Source: Megaustenia siamemsis (Eukaryota > Mollusca > Gastropoda > Stylommatophora > Ariophantidae). Taken from it: a stretch of DNA of 64,000 nucleotides. The translations under genes and the position numbers were made by a program. Shown piece after piece: positions 22,808 to 32,306 of the stretch; the stretch's first letter is position 1; each line of letters opens with the position of its first letter. Below the pieces are notes generated by a model. That model was not told the origin of the DNA, did not search any database, and saw only the letters and a list, made by a program, of their open reading frames with translations. The stretch is from contig JAVIAB010000073.1 of the NCBI GenBank assembly GCA_032433765.1, forward strand, positions 62,022,552 through 62,086,551, read 5' to 3'.

Positions 22808-23454
22808 ATAGTGAGTAGTAGTATAGCAGGAAGGATTTGACCCGTATTGTGGCGCTAAATTAACAAAGATATATAGGGCGGCGCGCGGCGCGCATAAAGC
22901 GTGCGGCGCAGGGGGAGTTAACCATGACATTTCGAGTCCGGATGTTGACCTATAGTCCCGGTGACCCCGGAAGTGACGTGTTTATGTCTGGTGTGTGCTG
23001 AATTTGGAGTTCTTGATGCACTTGATCGATAGTGATAGGTTAGTAGATTATACAACAGCATTGAAAAACAATCAAAATAAAACAAAAGACAAAGGATATA
23101 TTTTATTCTTTTGTTATCTCAATAGGTGTATAACATACAGTGGATATTATATATCATTACAAACATATTTAGTACACGAAGTAAATATATAGTACAGGGA
23201 TAACATTTATTTATAGCTATGTAGTTGGGCGTCTGCTTAGCTTTGTGTCATAAATGAATCATAAGGGTGAAACTGGTAGAGATTGCTGGGTAGTCTAAAC
23301 TGGTAAAGTAAAGAGTTAAATATCTAGAGGCGTAGTCGAGACGTTATCAGCAGCTACCTTTCTTTGTATATAGAAATAGGAAAGAGCATTTCTTGTTTGA
23401 CTGTAGGAAAATATGGAATTATTTAAGACTTTGAAACCTACATTTTTCCCACCC

Positions 23455-24190
23455 TTAGCCTTTTGCGTGGACGAGAACCTCTAAAAACATATCTTTATCT
23501 AATTTGTTGTGTTGCTTGCTTAGCCCTTTACAACTGATTTTATCGTAATCCCCACTACAATGGTACGTCTTACTACATAAGCTAACAAGAGCTGTCCCTT
23601 CGTACTCTAGTTTAAAAAGCCAGGGCGTTCGTTTGGTGTACGCTTTAACGCCCTTGCAGTTTATACAGTCTGTCTTGCTAATATGCTCATCGCAAAACTC
23701 GGCAGGAAACCAGTCTTTATATACGCTATTAAACTCATCCCGCAGACCTGACTTAACTATGTCTTCTAGCTTAGGTGCGCTTAAGGCTAAGTATAAACTA
23801 TCAGTATCTGTTTCACATAACTGAAAGTTGCACCTATCCACAAACTTATCTAAGAACTCGAAATAAAAATCTAACATACGAAGCTTTGCATATTGATACA
23901 CGAAGAAACCGATTTGTAGGGGTAAGTCCCAAACCGTTTTCTTTTTCTCCATCTCAATTTCAAAAAGATCCTCCCCTATTTCAGTCATCTTTTTAAAGCG
24001 GGAACTATTTATCATTTTCGATATCTCATCCCCCTGAACATACGAGACAGCACTATGATTGGCCTTATTGGTTTAGAGTCTTCCCATAGGCTGAGTTTCC
24101 TAAGAGCTTCATCGTATCGCTTATTATAGATTGACTTTCGTCTAGATCACCAGCCCTCCTAGCGTCATGATACGATGGATTGTCAAAGGA
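23455..24190 (-). pseudogene. POLB: PolB palm and thumb region (C left half)
   Basis: Protein-primed family B DNA polymerase, minus strand. The main frame 24015-23455 holds LPLQIGFFVYQYAKLRMLDF and CETDTDSLYLAL (motif C). The preceding frame, reaching back to about 24190, holds KLLGNSAYGK (motif B, about 24080-24108). A frameshift near 24015 separates motifs B and C. The frame ends in HAKG-stop at 23455. Its N-terminal part lies beyond a minisatellite (25490-25129). Confidence 0.85.
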
Positions 24191-25137
24191 CATGGTCACC
24201 TATCGGAACTTTTGTCCCTCATATGCTATTTCAAAAGTTGTCTTTGTCAATTCAAAAGCTGTCTTTGTCAATTCAAAAGTTGTCGTTGGCAATTCAAAAG
24301 TTATCTTCGTCAATTTAAAAGTCGTCCACTGTACGGCAGAAAACAAGGCGGGAAGGTCAGAAACCAAGGAGGGAAGGTCAGAAACCAAAGAGGGAAGGTC
24401 AGAAACCTAGGAGGCAAGGTCAGAAACCTAGGAGGCAAGGTCAGAAACCTAGGAGGCAAGGGCAGAAACCAAAGAGGTAAGGGCACAAACCTAGGAGGCA
24501 AGGGCAGAAACCTAAGAGGCAAGGGCAGAAACCTAAGAGGCAAAGACAGAAACCTAGGAGGCAAGGTCAGAAACCTAGGAGGCAAGGGCAGAAACCTAGG
24601 AGGCAAGGGCAGAAACCTAGGAGGCAAGGACAGAAACCTAGGAGGCAAGGGCAGAAACCTAGGAGGCAAGGGCAGAAACCTAAGAGGCAAGGACAGAAAA
24701 CTAAGAGGCAAGGACAGAAAACTAGGAAGCAAAGGCTGAAAACAAGGAGGGAAGGTCAGAAATCTAGGAAGCTGTGTTAGAAAACAAGGAGGGGAGGTCA
24801 GAAAGGACATGGTCACCTATCGGAACTTTTGTCCCTCATATGCTATTTCAAAAGTTGTCTTTGTCAATTCAAAAGTTGTCTTCGTCAATTTAAAAGTCGT
24901 CCTCTGTACGGCAGAAAACAAGGCGGGAAGGTCAGAAACCAAGGAGGGAAGGTCAGAAACCTAGGAGGCAAGGTCAGAAACCTAGGAAGCAAGGTCAGAA
25001 ACCTAGGAGGCAAGGGCAGAAACCAAAGAGGCAAGGGCAGAAACCTAGGAGGTAAGGGCAGAAACCTAGGAGGCAAGGGCAGAAACCTAGGAGGCAAGGT
25101 CAGAAACCTAGGAGGCAAGGGCAGAAACCTAGGAGGC
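24185..25137. repeat. 21-bp minisatellite inside PolB (C left half)
   Basis: Units of 21 bp of the type cagaaacctaggaggcaagg fill 24345-24775 and 24915-25137. Between and beside them is a second 21-bp unit family (ttcaaaagttgtctttgtcaa type, 24228-24320 and 24845-24895). The whole module (minisatellite plus the tcctatcggaacttttgtcc block) is duplicated: 24185-24797 and 24803-25137. Because 21 is a multiple of 3 both strands stay open, giving a 7-residue PPRFLPL repeat on the PolB strand and GGKGRNL on the other. It replaces the exonuclease and motif A part of PolB. Confidence 0.85.
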
Positions 25138-25490
25138 ACCTCGATGGACAGCTAGACAACGGAAGAAGCAGAGATTATCATTGTAAACTTTAGAATGGGA
25201 ATCGGTTTGAAGGATATTAATACCTTGATTTGATGCAATGTAGTGTGGGATATCTAGCAGACACCCTATAGGATAATCTTGAAGTTTATAAACATAAACA
25301 CTCGTACTGACTAAGGCTTCCAATGTGTATTTGGTTGTCTCCCTATTTTTGTCTGCATAACCTAATATATCACTTTCATTTAATCTATCGATAAACGTTT
25401 CAAAGTCATTTCTGTTGTTAACTAACAAGGGTTTGTCTAACCCTGTCGCGTTATTTGAGCTTGAAAGTAACGCAGCCCCTGTGTCTCTCT
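25129..25490 (-). pseudogene. POLB: PolB N-terminal domain (C left half)
   Basis: Minus-strand frame with LVNNRNDFETFIDRLNESDI, YPIGCLLDIPHYIASNQGIN and NLCFFRCLAVHRGA; the last block is a signature of the N-terminal region of Polinton PolB. It runs straight into the minisatellite at 25137. An upstream in-frame stop limits it at about 25490, so the true start is lost or upstream. Confidence 0.75.
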
Positions 25491-26262
25491 ATGTCTTAAA
25501 ACTAGATGATGACTATAATTTTAGGTTACACAAATAACACGTGGATACTAAAAACCAACTTTTCGAAAATAGGTTACTAAAATAACACGTGGATACTAAA
25601 CAACCAACTTATCAAAAATAGGTTACTAAAGTAACATACTATAACATTAAAGATCTAAGATAACACTTACTTTTATGTGTTTGAAGGTACGAGACACATC
25701 CATCGTCAACAACTGTAAGCGTATGTCTGATTACAAGCTTCTCAGATATATACACTTGAAACCCTATAGGTGTTACTAAAAATAGAACTGACCTCTGATG
25801 CAATACCGGATGTGTTACTAAAAATAGTTTTTGACCGCTGACGCAATGCCCGTGGAGTATCTAAAAATAGATTTTGACGTATGATGGCAATTTTATGAGT
25901 TTACCCTCTGACCATTTTTTAGGGATACGCCCATAAAATCGGTAAAAATCGTAAATTTTCACTCTAGGCATACCCCAAACTTTATTTTAGACAATCAACA
26001 AAAAACTAGTAGTGATATAGAGGTTTTGAGCCGCTCATACTACGCAGATGTATGGTGCAGCACGTAGTGTATCGTGCTGCACCACTGCACCAAATCGTAG
26101 CTCAAAACCCCCAAGAACACTACTAGTTTTTTGTTGATTTTTTTATGGAGTTTGATATGTAGGGGTGTCAAATATTATGTTTAGGGTATGCCTTGAGGTT
26201 ATATTTCAATTTTTTATCGATTTCAGGGGCGTAACCCTAAAAAGTGATAAGCGGGGTAAGAC
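25491..26262. other. Inner noncoding repeats (C left half)
   Basis: A unit of about 46 bp (aataacacgtggatactaaa...ataggttacta) is tandemly repeated at 25535-25640. Further in, 25900-26005 is a diverged copy of the 140-bp unit that fills the centre. No gene seen. Mirrored at 26581-27348. Confidence 0.65.
26008..26130. repeat. Hairpin motif with AGTAGTG ends, Polinton C
   Basis: Imperfect inverted repeat: ctagtagtgatatagaggtt at one side and cccaagaacactactag at the other, with ggtgcagcacgtagtgtatcg and tgctgcaccactgcacc at the tip. Mirrored at 26708-26830. Related to the motif in the arms of Polinton B (11241-11320, 19425-19497). Confidence 0.6.
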
Positions 26263-26580
26263 ATCCCCATTGCAAAAATTTACATTAAAAACCACTTTAG
26301 GATTTTATCCCCTTATCATTTTTTGAGGGTTACGCCCATGGAATCGATAAGAAGCGTTAATTTAGCACGCAGGCTTACCTAAAACTTTATTTTAGACATC
26401 TCCACACCAAAAATTTACTTAAAAATCACTTTTGAAATTGTTACCCCCCCCTTTACCATTTTTGAGGGTTACGCCAATGGAATCGATAAAAATCGTAAAT
26501 TTAGCACGTAGGCTTACCTAAAACTTTATTTTAGACATCCCTACACCAAAAATTAACTTAAAAATCACTTTTGAAATTGT
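26263..26580. repeat. Centre of Polinton C: direct tandem repeat of about 135-140 bp
   Basis: gacatc(c/t)c recurs at about 26262, 26394 and 26536, and each unit contains gagggttacgcc, aatcgataa, gcttacctaaaactttattt. These are direct repeats, so the centre itself is not palindromic; arm pairing resumes with gataagcggggtaa (26249-26262) and ttaccccgcttatc (26581-26594). No coding region. Confidence 0.8.
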
Positions 26581-27348
26581 TACCCCGCTTATCACTTTTT
26601 AGGGTTACGCCCCTGAAATCGATAAAAAATTGAAATATAACCTCAAGGCATACCCTAAACATAATATTTGACACCCCTACATATCAAACTCCATAAAAAA
26701 ATCAACAAAAAACTAGTAGTGTTCTTGGGGGTTTTGAGCTACGATTTGGTGCAGTGGTGCAGCACGATACACTACGTGCTGCACCATACATCTGCGTAGT
26801 ATGAGCGGCTCAAAACCTCTATATCACTATTAGTTTTTTGTTGATTGTCTAAAATAAAGTTTGGGGTATGCCTAGAGTGAAAATTTACGATTTTTACCGA
26901 TTTTATGGGCGTATCCCTAAAAAATGGTCAGAGGGTAAACTCATAAAATTGCCATCATACGTCAAAATCTATTTTTAGATACTCCACGGGCATTGCGTCA
27001 GCGGTCAAAAACTATTTTTAGTAACACATCCGGTATTGCATCAGAGGTCAGTTCTATTTTTAGTAACACCTATAGGGTTTCAAGTGTATATATCTGAGAA
27101 GCTTGTAATCAGACATACGCTTACAGTTGTTGACGATGGATGTGTCTCGTACCTTCAAACACATAAAAGTAAGTGTTATCTTAGATCTTTAATGTTATAG
27201 TATGTTACTTTAGTAACCTATTTTTGATAAGTTGGTTGTTTAGTATCCACGTGTTATTTTAGTAACCTATTTTCGAAAAGTTGGTTTTTTAGTATCCACG
27301 TGTTATTTGTGTAACCTAAAATTATAGTCATCATCTAGTTTTAAGACA

Positions 27349-27711
27349 TAGAGAGACACAGGGGCTGCGTTACTTTCAAGCTCAAATAACGCGACAGGGT
27401 TAGACAAACCCTTGTTAGTTAACAACAGAAATGACTTTGAAACGTTTATCGATAGATTAAATGAAAGTGATATATTAGGTTATGCAGACAAAAATAGGGA
27501 GACAACCAAATACACATTGGAAGCCTTAGTCAGTACGAGTGTTTATGTTTATAAACTTCAAGATTATCCTATAGGGTGTCTGCTAGATATCCCACACTAC
27601 ATTGCATCAAATCAAGGTATTAATATCCTTCAAACCGATTCCCATTCTAAAGTTTACAATGATAATCTCTGCTTCTTCCGTTGTCTAGCTGTCCATCGAG
27701 GTGCCTCCTAG
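27349..27711 (+). pseudogene. POLB: PolB N-terminal domain (C right half)
   Basis: Identical at the protein level to the left-half copy over the 99-codon stretch 27412-27711: DFETFIDRLNESDI, IPHYIASNQG, NLCFFRCLAVHRGA. Open from about 27349 after an in-frame stop. It enters the minisatellite at about 27702. Confidence 0.75.
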
Positions 27712-28655
27712 GTTTCTGCCCTTGCCTCCTAGGTTTCTGACCTTGCCTCCTAGGTTTCTGCCCTTGCCTCCTAGGTTTCTGCCCTTACCTCCTAGGTTTC
27801 TGCCCTTGCCTCTTTGGTTTCTGCCCTTGCCTCCTAGGTTTCTGACCTTGCTTCCTAGGTTTCTGACCTTGCCTCCTAGGTTTCTGACCTTCCCTCCTTG
27901 GTTTCTGACCTTCCCGCCTTGTTTTCTGCCGTACAGAGGACGACTTTTAAATTGACGAAGACAACTTTTGAATTGACAAAGACAACTTTTGAAATAGCAT
28001 ATGAGGGACAAAAGTTCCGATAGGTGACCATGTCCTTTCTGACCTCCCCTCCTTGTTTTCTAACACAGCTTCCTAGATTTCTGACCTTCCCTCCTTGTTT
28101 TCAGCCTTTGCTTCCTAGTTTTCTGTCCTTGCCTCTTAGTTTTCTGTCCTTGCCTCTTAGGTTTCTGCCCTTGCCTCCTAGGTTTCTGCCCTTGCCTCCT
28201 AGGTTTCTGTCCTTGCCTCCTAGGTTTCTGCCCTTGCCTCCTAGGTTTCTGCCCTTGCCTCCTAGGTTTCTGACCTTGCCTCCTAGGTTTCTGTCTTTGC
28301 CTCTTAGGTTTCTGCCCTTGCCTCTTAGGTTTCTGCCCTTGCCTCCTAGGTTTGTGCCCTTACCTCTTTGGTTTCTGCCCTTGCCTCCTAGGTTTCTGAC
28401 CTTGCCTCCTAGGTTTCTGACCTTGCCTCCTAGGTTTCTGACCTTCCCTCTTTGGTTTCTGACCTTCCCTCCTTGGTTTCTGACCTTCCCGCCTTGTTTT
28501 CTGCCGTACAGTGGACGACTTTTAAATTGACGAAGACAACTTTTGAATTGCCAACGACAACTTTTGAATTGACAAAGACAGCTTTTGAATTGACAAAGAC
28601 AACTTTTGAAATAGCATATGAGGGACAAAAGTTCCGATAGGTGACCATGTCCTTT
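27702..28655. repeat. 21-bp minisatellite inside PolB (C right half)
   Basis: Mirror of 24185-25137, same unit numbers as far as I can see (blocks 27702-27925 and 28060-28500, with the ttttgaattgacaaagacaa units between and after). Open on both strands because of the 21-bp period. Confidence 0.85.
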
Positions 28656-29383
28656 GACAATCCATCGTATCATGACGCTAGGAGGGCTGGTGATCTAGAC
28701 GAAAGTCAATCTATAATAAGCGATACGATGAAGCTCTTAGGAAACTCAGCCTATGGGAAGACTCTAACCAATAAGGCCAATCATAGTGCTGTCTCGTATG
28801 TTCAGGGGATGAGATATCGAAAATGATAAATAGTTCCCGCTTTAAAAAGATGACTGAAATAGGGGAGGATCTTTTTGAAATTGAGATGGAGAAAAAGAAA
28901 ACGGTTTGGGACTTACCCCTACAAATCGGTTTCTTCGTGTATCAATATGCAAAGCTTCGTATGTTAGATTTTTATTTCGAGTTCTTAGATAAGTTTGTGG
29001 ATAGGTGCAACTTTCAGTTATGTGAAACAGATACTGATAGTTTATACTTAGCCTTAAGCGCACCTAAGCTAGAGGACATAGTTAAGTCAGGTCTGCGGGA
29101 TGAGTTTAATAGCGTATATAAAGACTGGTTTCCTGCCGAGTTTTGCGATGAGCATATTAGCAAGACAGACTGTATAAACTGCAAGGGCGTTAAAGCGTAC
29201 ACCAAACGAACGCCCTGGCTTTTTAAACTAGAGTACGAAGGGACAGCTCTTGTTAGCTTATGTAGTAAGACGTACCATTGTAGTGGGGATTACGATAAAA
29301 TCAGTTGTAAAGGGCTAAGCAAGCAACACAACAAATTAGATAAAGATATGTTTTTAGAGGTTCTCGTCCACGCAAAAGGCTAA
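28641..29383 (+). pseudogene. POLB: PolB palm and thumb region (C right half)
   Basis: Frame 28641-28826 carries SIISDTMKLLGNSAYGKTL (motif B near 28731-28760). After a frameshift, 28823-29383 carries LPLQIGFFVYQYAKLRM and ETDTDSLYLAL (motif C, DTDS at 29030-29041), ending at 29381-29383. In the living family this enzyme replicates the linear element from a protein primer bound at the termini. Motif A and the exonuclease are missing, so the copy cannot be active as it stands. Confidence 0.87.
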
Positions 29384-30021
29384 GGGTGGGAAAAATGTAA
29401 GTTTCAAAGTCTTAAATAATTCCATATTTTCCTACAGTCAAACAAGAAATGCTCTTTCCTATTTCTATATAAAAAGAAAGGTAGCTGCTGATAACGTCTC
29501 GACTACACCTCTAGATATTTAACTCTTTACTTTACCAGTTTAGACTACCCAGCAATCTCTACCAGTTTCACCCTTATGATTCATTTATGACACAAAGCTA
29601 AGCAGACGCCCAACTACATAGCTATAAATAAATGTTATCCCTGTACTATATATTTACTTCGTGTACTAAATATGTTTGTAATGATATATAATATCCACTG
29701 TATGTTATACACCTATTGAGATAATAAAAGAATAAAATATATCCTTTGTCTTTTGTTTTATTTTGATTGTTTTTCAATGCTGTTGTATAATCTACTAACC
29801 TATCACTATCGATCAAGTGCATCAAGAACTCCAAATTCAGCACACACCAGACATAAACACGTCACTTCCGGGGTCACCGGGACTATAGGTCAACATCCGG
29901 ACACGAAATGTCATGGTTAACTCCCCCTGCGCCGCACGCTTTATGCGCGCCGCGCGCCGCCCTATATATCTTTGTTAATTTAGCGCCACAATACGGGTCA
30001 AATCCTTCCTGCTATACTACT
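29384..30021. other. Terminal noncoding region of Polinton C (right end)
   Basis: No gene. Mirror of 22814-23454. The outer 150 bp hold the GC-rich block with gcgcgccgcgcgccgccc (about 29946-29963) and the terminus ccttcctgctatactact. In protein-primed systems such terminal sequences are replication origins; that role is inferred here. Confidence 0.6.
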
Positions 30022-30027
30022 ATAGTG

Positions 30028-31894
30028 GCAATGCAGTAAGAAAACTTACCACTACAAATATAACATGTGTTAGCCGCCTTGTATCCGTATGAATGAGGTG
30101 GTGAACTGTAGGGGAATCGATACAAACATATTCCTAGTACTTTTTCCCCATTGCCAGCGTATGGATGCGAAAACTGAATAATGTGGTCATGTACTATGCC
30201 AGCCACACTGGGTCTCACCCATAACTACCTTATTTTATTAGCGTTTTGCTTACGGTGTGCTGATATTCTATATATCTATTGTTCTTTCGAGCCGAAGACA
30301 CATAGGCACATTGGGTAGAACCAGAATCTCAAAAACAGAAACCTTGCATGCCACAATGGCACATATTGCAGAGATCACTGCCTCTAAAATCTATGGTTCT
30401 GTTCCCATAACAATACTTTTTACAATGACAGCTTGTCAAGTCATCGATCAATCTCTTTAGTCGCCTCTTACGACATGCTTGGAAGGTAACAGTGTCACTA
30501 TTCTTTACTCATAATGAGACCGGGTGACACACAGGAAGTGTGCTGATATTAATAACCACTTTATAGTGATGTAATGAATGTGTATGGAAATATTGGTTGA
30601 GCGATTGATCGATCTACTTAGTCACCACTCTAACCAGTCACTTATCACTTCAATATATATATTTATACAGCTATTTGTATACTGAATCACACAAACACAC
30701 AATCACCTCTCCATAAAACCCTGCTATCCATCCACTTGTTCTACGGCCCACACACGACCACGGTACTTCTCCATCAAAAAACATTACATTTTGTACCAGT
30801 CAGCATAGCTATCAGAAGACTGCTCCTTGTGTTTACTCTCTGAGTAATATGCACATACACACACGAACAAGCACACAGGCTTTTTTGGGTTCTGTTAATA
30901 AATATACATGCTCTGTGAATAGTAAACTAATAAAACGTATCAGAGAGGCAACTGACATGCACTACACATATCTTTCGTCTTAAGATCGTTGGGGTGATCT
31001 CTCTATCTCGTCTATTAGCGGACTTAGCTTGACCTTAACATATTTCCTAAACCTATGTGATAGATACATGGGAGGACCATACAAATGAAAGGAAAGAGAG
31101 ATCGCGGACGACAAAGAGAGAAAATACTGGATAGCTTGGTGTCATGTCATGGAAAGCAGTCAACAACAGAACTGCTACGATGCATTGTAGATAGAAGATT
31201 GTGGAGGGACATGATCACCTACGCCAACCGGTATGGCACTTAATGATGATGATGATGATGATAGATACATCAATAATTCCAGTCAGCCGTGTCTAGCCAT
31301 GAGACCACGCGGAGAGTTACTCGAAGCCCGTACGTACGTTCATCGATCACCGATGGCTTTGTTCTAGACAAAAGGAGAATATTCTTTAACACTATCACGC
31401 TCGCCGATTTATTTTTATTGTTTACTGAATTTTTTCATATTTTTTCGTAAGTATGGTCCATTTACGTCCACGTAGATATAATAGCTATTAATTTATTACT
31501 ATTATATGTATATATATATACTCACCACATCTATGAAATAACTAACGTATCACTACTCCCTAATATGGTAGTTTCACTTCCAGAGTGGGCGTGGTCTATA
31601 GCCGGACAACACACACACTAGCTCCAATTGGAAGTTGAAAATGGCGTGAAACACTGATGTCCATTAGATGACTCATTAACAAATTATCCCCTCAACTACC
31701 CCCTTCATGCACTATACAAGTCCTATACATATATACATATATATCATGGCAGAAGTTCCACCACCTTCCACCATGGGAAAGTGGTGATATCCTACTATAT
31801 AACTCCTGTACTTATAGGAGTAAATATTTCCTCCTTCCTCCTTACTCTTTGTCTTTGTATCCAGGCGAGATGATTTCCCTCCTGATCTACTACT
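30028..31894. other. Polinton B right arm, outer noncoding part
   Basis: Continuation of B after Polinton C; mirror of 3147-6631 without the 1.6-kb retro-insertion. It contains the SINE-like cgcctcttacgacatgc block (about 30462-30480), a LINE 3' end (31065-31262), a (TA)n run near 31505-31520 and the terminus cctgatctactact. No gene seen. Confidence 0.65.
31065..31262 (+). mobile_element. LINE 3' end fragment (right arm)
   Basis: Mirror of 3786-3990; ends in (GAT)n at 31243-31262. Encodes the KRDRGRQREKILDSL tail and MITYANRYGT-stop. Confidence 0.7.
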
Positions 31895-31899
31895 CACAA

Positions 31900-32306
31900 C
31901 TACCCTCCATTTGGACAAAACCTTGAACAAAGACGGAATAGGTAATTGGTGACTGTTGAATCACCCGGGGCATCCATGACTCCATGATCTTTCGTCTGGT
32001 TAATAAGAGGTGGCGTGTAGTTGAGGTTAGCATGCGCCGATAAAATACCATCTTGCATCTCAACTAGCGTGATAAATTCCTCTCTCGAGAAGGTTATTCC
32101 AGTTCTGGTAGGAAACTTTAGAAAACTGTCGCCACTATATGCCCTTTATTTATCAACGCTCTGTTATGAAAAACACAAAGTGAGACTGCCTTAACACCGT
32201 CCTTTGACAATGTAATTATATTCTCATTGCCACGTAACATGAAAATTCGTTGATCACAAATATCAAAGGAAGTTAGCATATTCACGCTACACGACTCCAT
32301 TGTCAA
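31900..32306 (-). pseudogene. PC4-like single-strand DNA-binding protein (Polinton A)
   Basis: Minus strand. First frame 32306-32118: ESCSVNMLTSFDICDQRIFM then ENIITLSKDGVKAVSLCVF. After a frameshift near 32115: KFPTRTGITFSREEFITLVE, ending at the stop 31900-31902. The order (beta-rich stretch, then PT-x-x-GITF-x-x-EEF-x-x-LVE) resembles the PC4/p15 transcription-coactivator fold, which binds single-stranded DNA. That would suit an element that replicates by strand displacement. The last 45 or so codons lie in the terminal inverted repeat and are therefore duplicated near 38340-38470. The assignment is by pattern only. Confidence 0.45.

Larger units (their letters stand above)
22814..26262 (+). 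repeat. Polinton C left half of palindrome
   Basis: Inverted copy of 26581-30021. Outer 640 bp (22814-23454) are noncoding and GC-rich near the end (ggcggcgcgcggcgcgcat at about 22876), then PolB on the minus strand, then noncoding repeats toward the centre. Differences from the other half include one extra AGT at the terminus and a/t near 22942. Confidence 0.9.
22814..30021. mobile_element. POLB: Polinton C, fully palindromic PolB-only Maverick
   Basis: 7208 bp. Starts AGTAGTAGTATAGCAGGAAG at 22814 and ends CTTCCTGCTATACTACT at 30021. It is flanked by ATAGTG at 22808-22813 and 30022-30027, and the left arm of B has the uninterrupted site with a single copy. The two halves are inverted copies over their whole length (about 3.44 kb each) except for a 318-bp centre. 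Each half carries a PolB gene reading outward and nothing else recognisable. Only a few substitutions separate the halves, making C younger than B's palindrome. Without integrase, capsid or ATPase it is non-autonomous. Confidence 0.92.
26581..30021 (-). repeat. Polinton C right half of palindrome
   Basis: Inverted copy of the left half. Noncoding 26581-27348, PolB N-terminal part 27349-27711, minisatellite, PolB palm to 29383, then about 640 bp of noncoding terminal sequence with two AGT units at the end instead of three. Confidence 0.9.
3147..31894. mobile_element. Polinton B, palindromic Maverick with long inverted arms
   Basis: Starts AGTAATAGATCAGG at 3147 and ends CCTGATCTACTACT at 31894 (reverse complement AGTAGTAGATCAGG). 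It is flanked on both sides by CACAAC (3141-3146 and 31895-31900), a 6-bp target duplication as expected for Polintons. Left arm 3147-14893 and right arm 15900-31894 are inverted copies of each other. Subtracting the retrocopy and foldback insertions on the left, and Polinton C on the right, leaves about 8.8 kb per arm. Together with a loop of about 1 kb this gives roughly 18.6 kb, a normal Polinton size. Both arms hold PolB, capsid and protease remnants transcribed outward. Confidence 0.88.
15900..31894 (-). repeat. Polinton B right arm of palindrome
   Basis: Reverse complement of 3147-14893, interrupted by Polinton C at 22814-30021. It is better preserved in places, since capsid frames are longer here. 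Right-only changes include loss of one A in the capsid gene near 17441 and a 14-bp difference close to the outer terminus (gagggaaatcatctcg inside the right end only). Lacks the retro-insertion and the foldback element of the left arm. Confidence 0.88.

Noticed and set aside
23633..23996. Plus-strand frames opposite PolB (mirror 28842-29205)
   Set aside because: Antisense shadows of the PolB palm; no independent features.
24167..24739. 190-codon frame rich in GGKGRNL, and its 168-codon antisense partner rich in PPRFLPL, as genes
   Set aside because: Both are translations of a 21-bp minisatellite; the period is a multiple of three, which keeps any phase open.
24345..25137. CRISPR-like array
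   Set aside because: Repeats are contiguous 21-bp units without unique spacers, in a eukaryotic transposon.
22814..30021. Palindrome as a read or assembly hairpin artefact
   Set aside because: An artefact would duplicate the flanks too; here the palindrome ends precisely at Polinton-type termini with a 6-bp target duplication, the ends differ by one AGT, and the empty site exists in the mirror arm of B. Raw-read confirmation would still be good.
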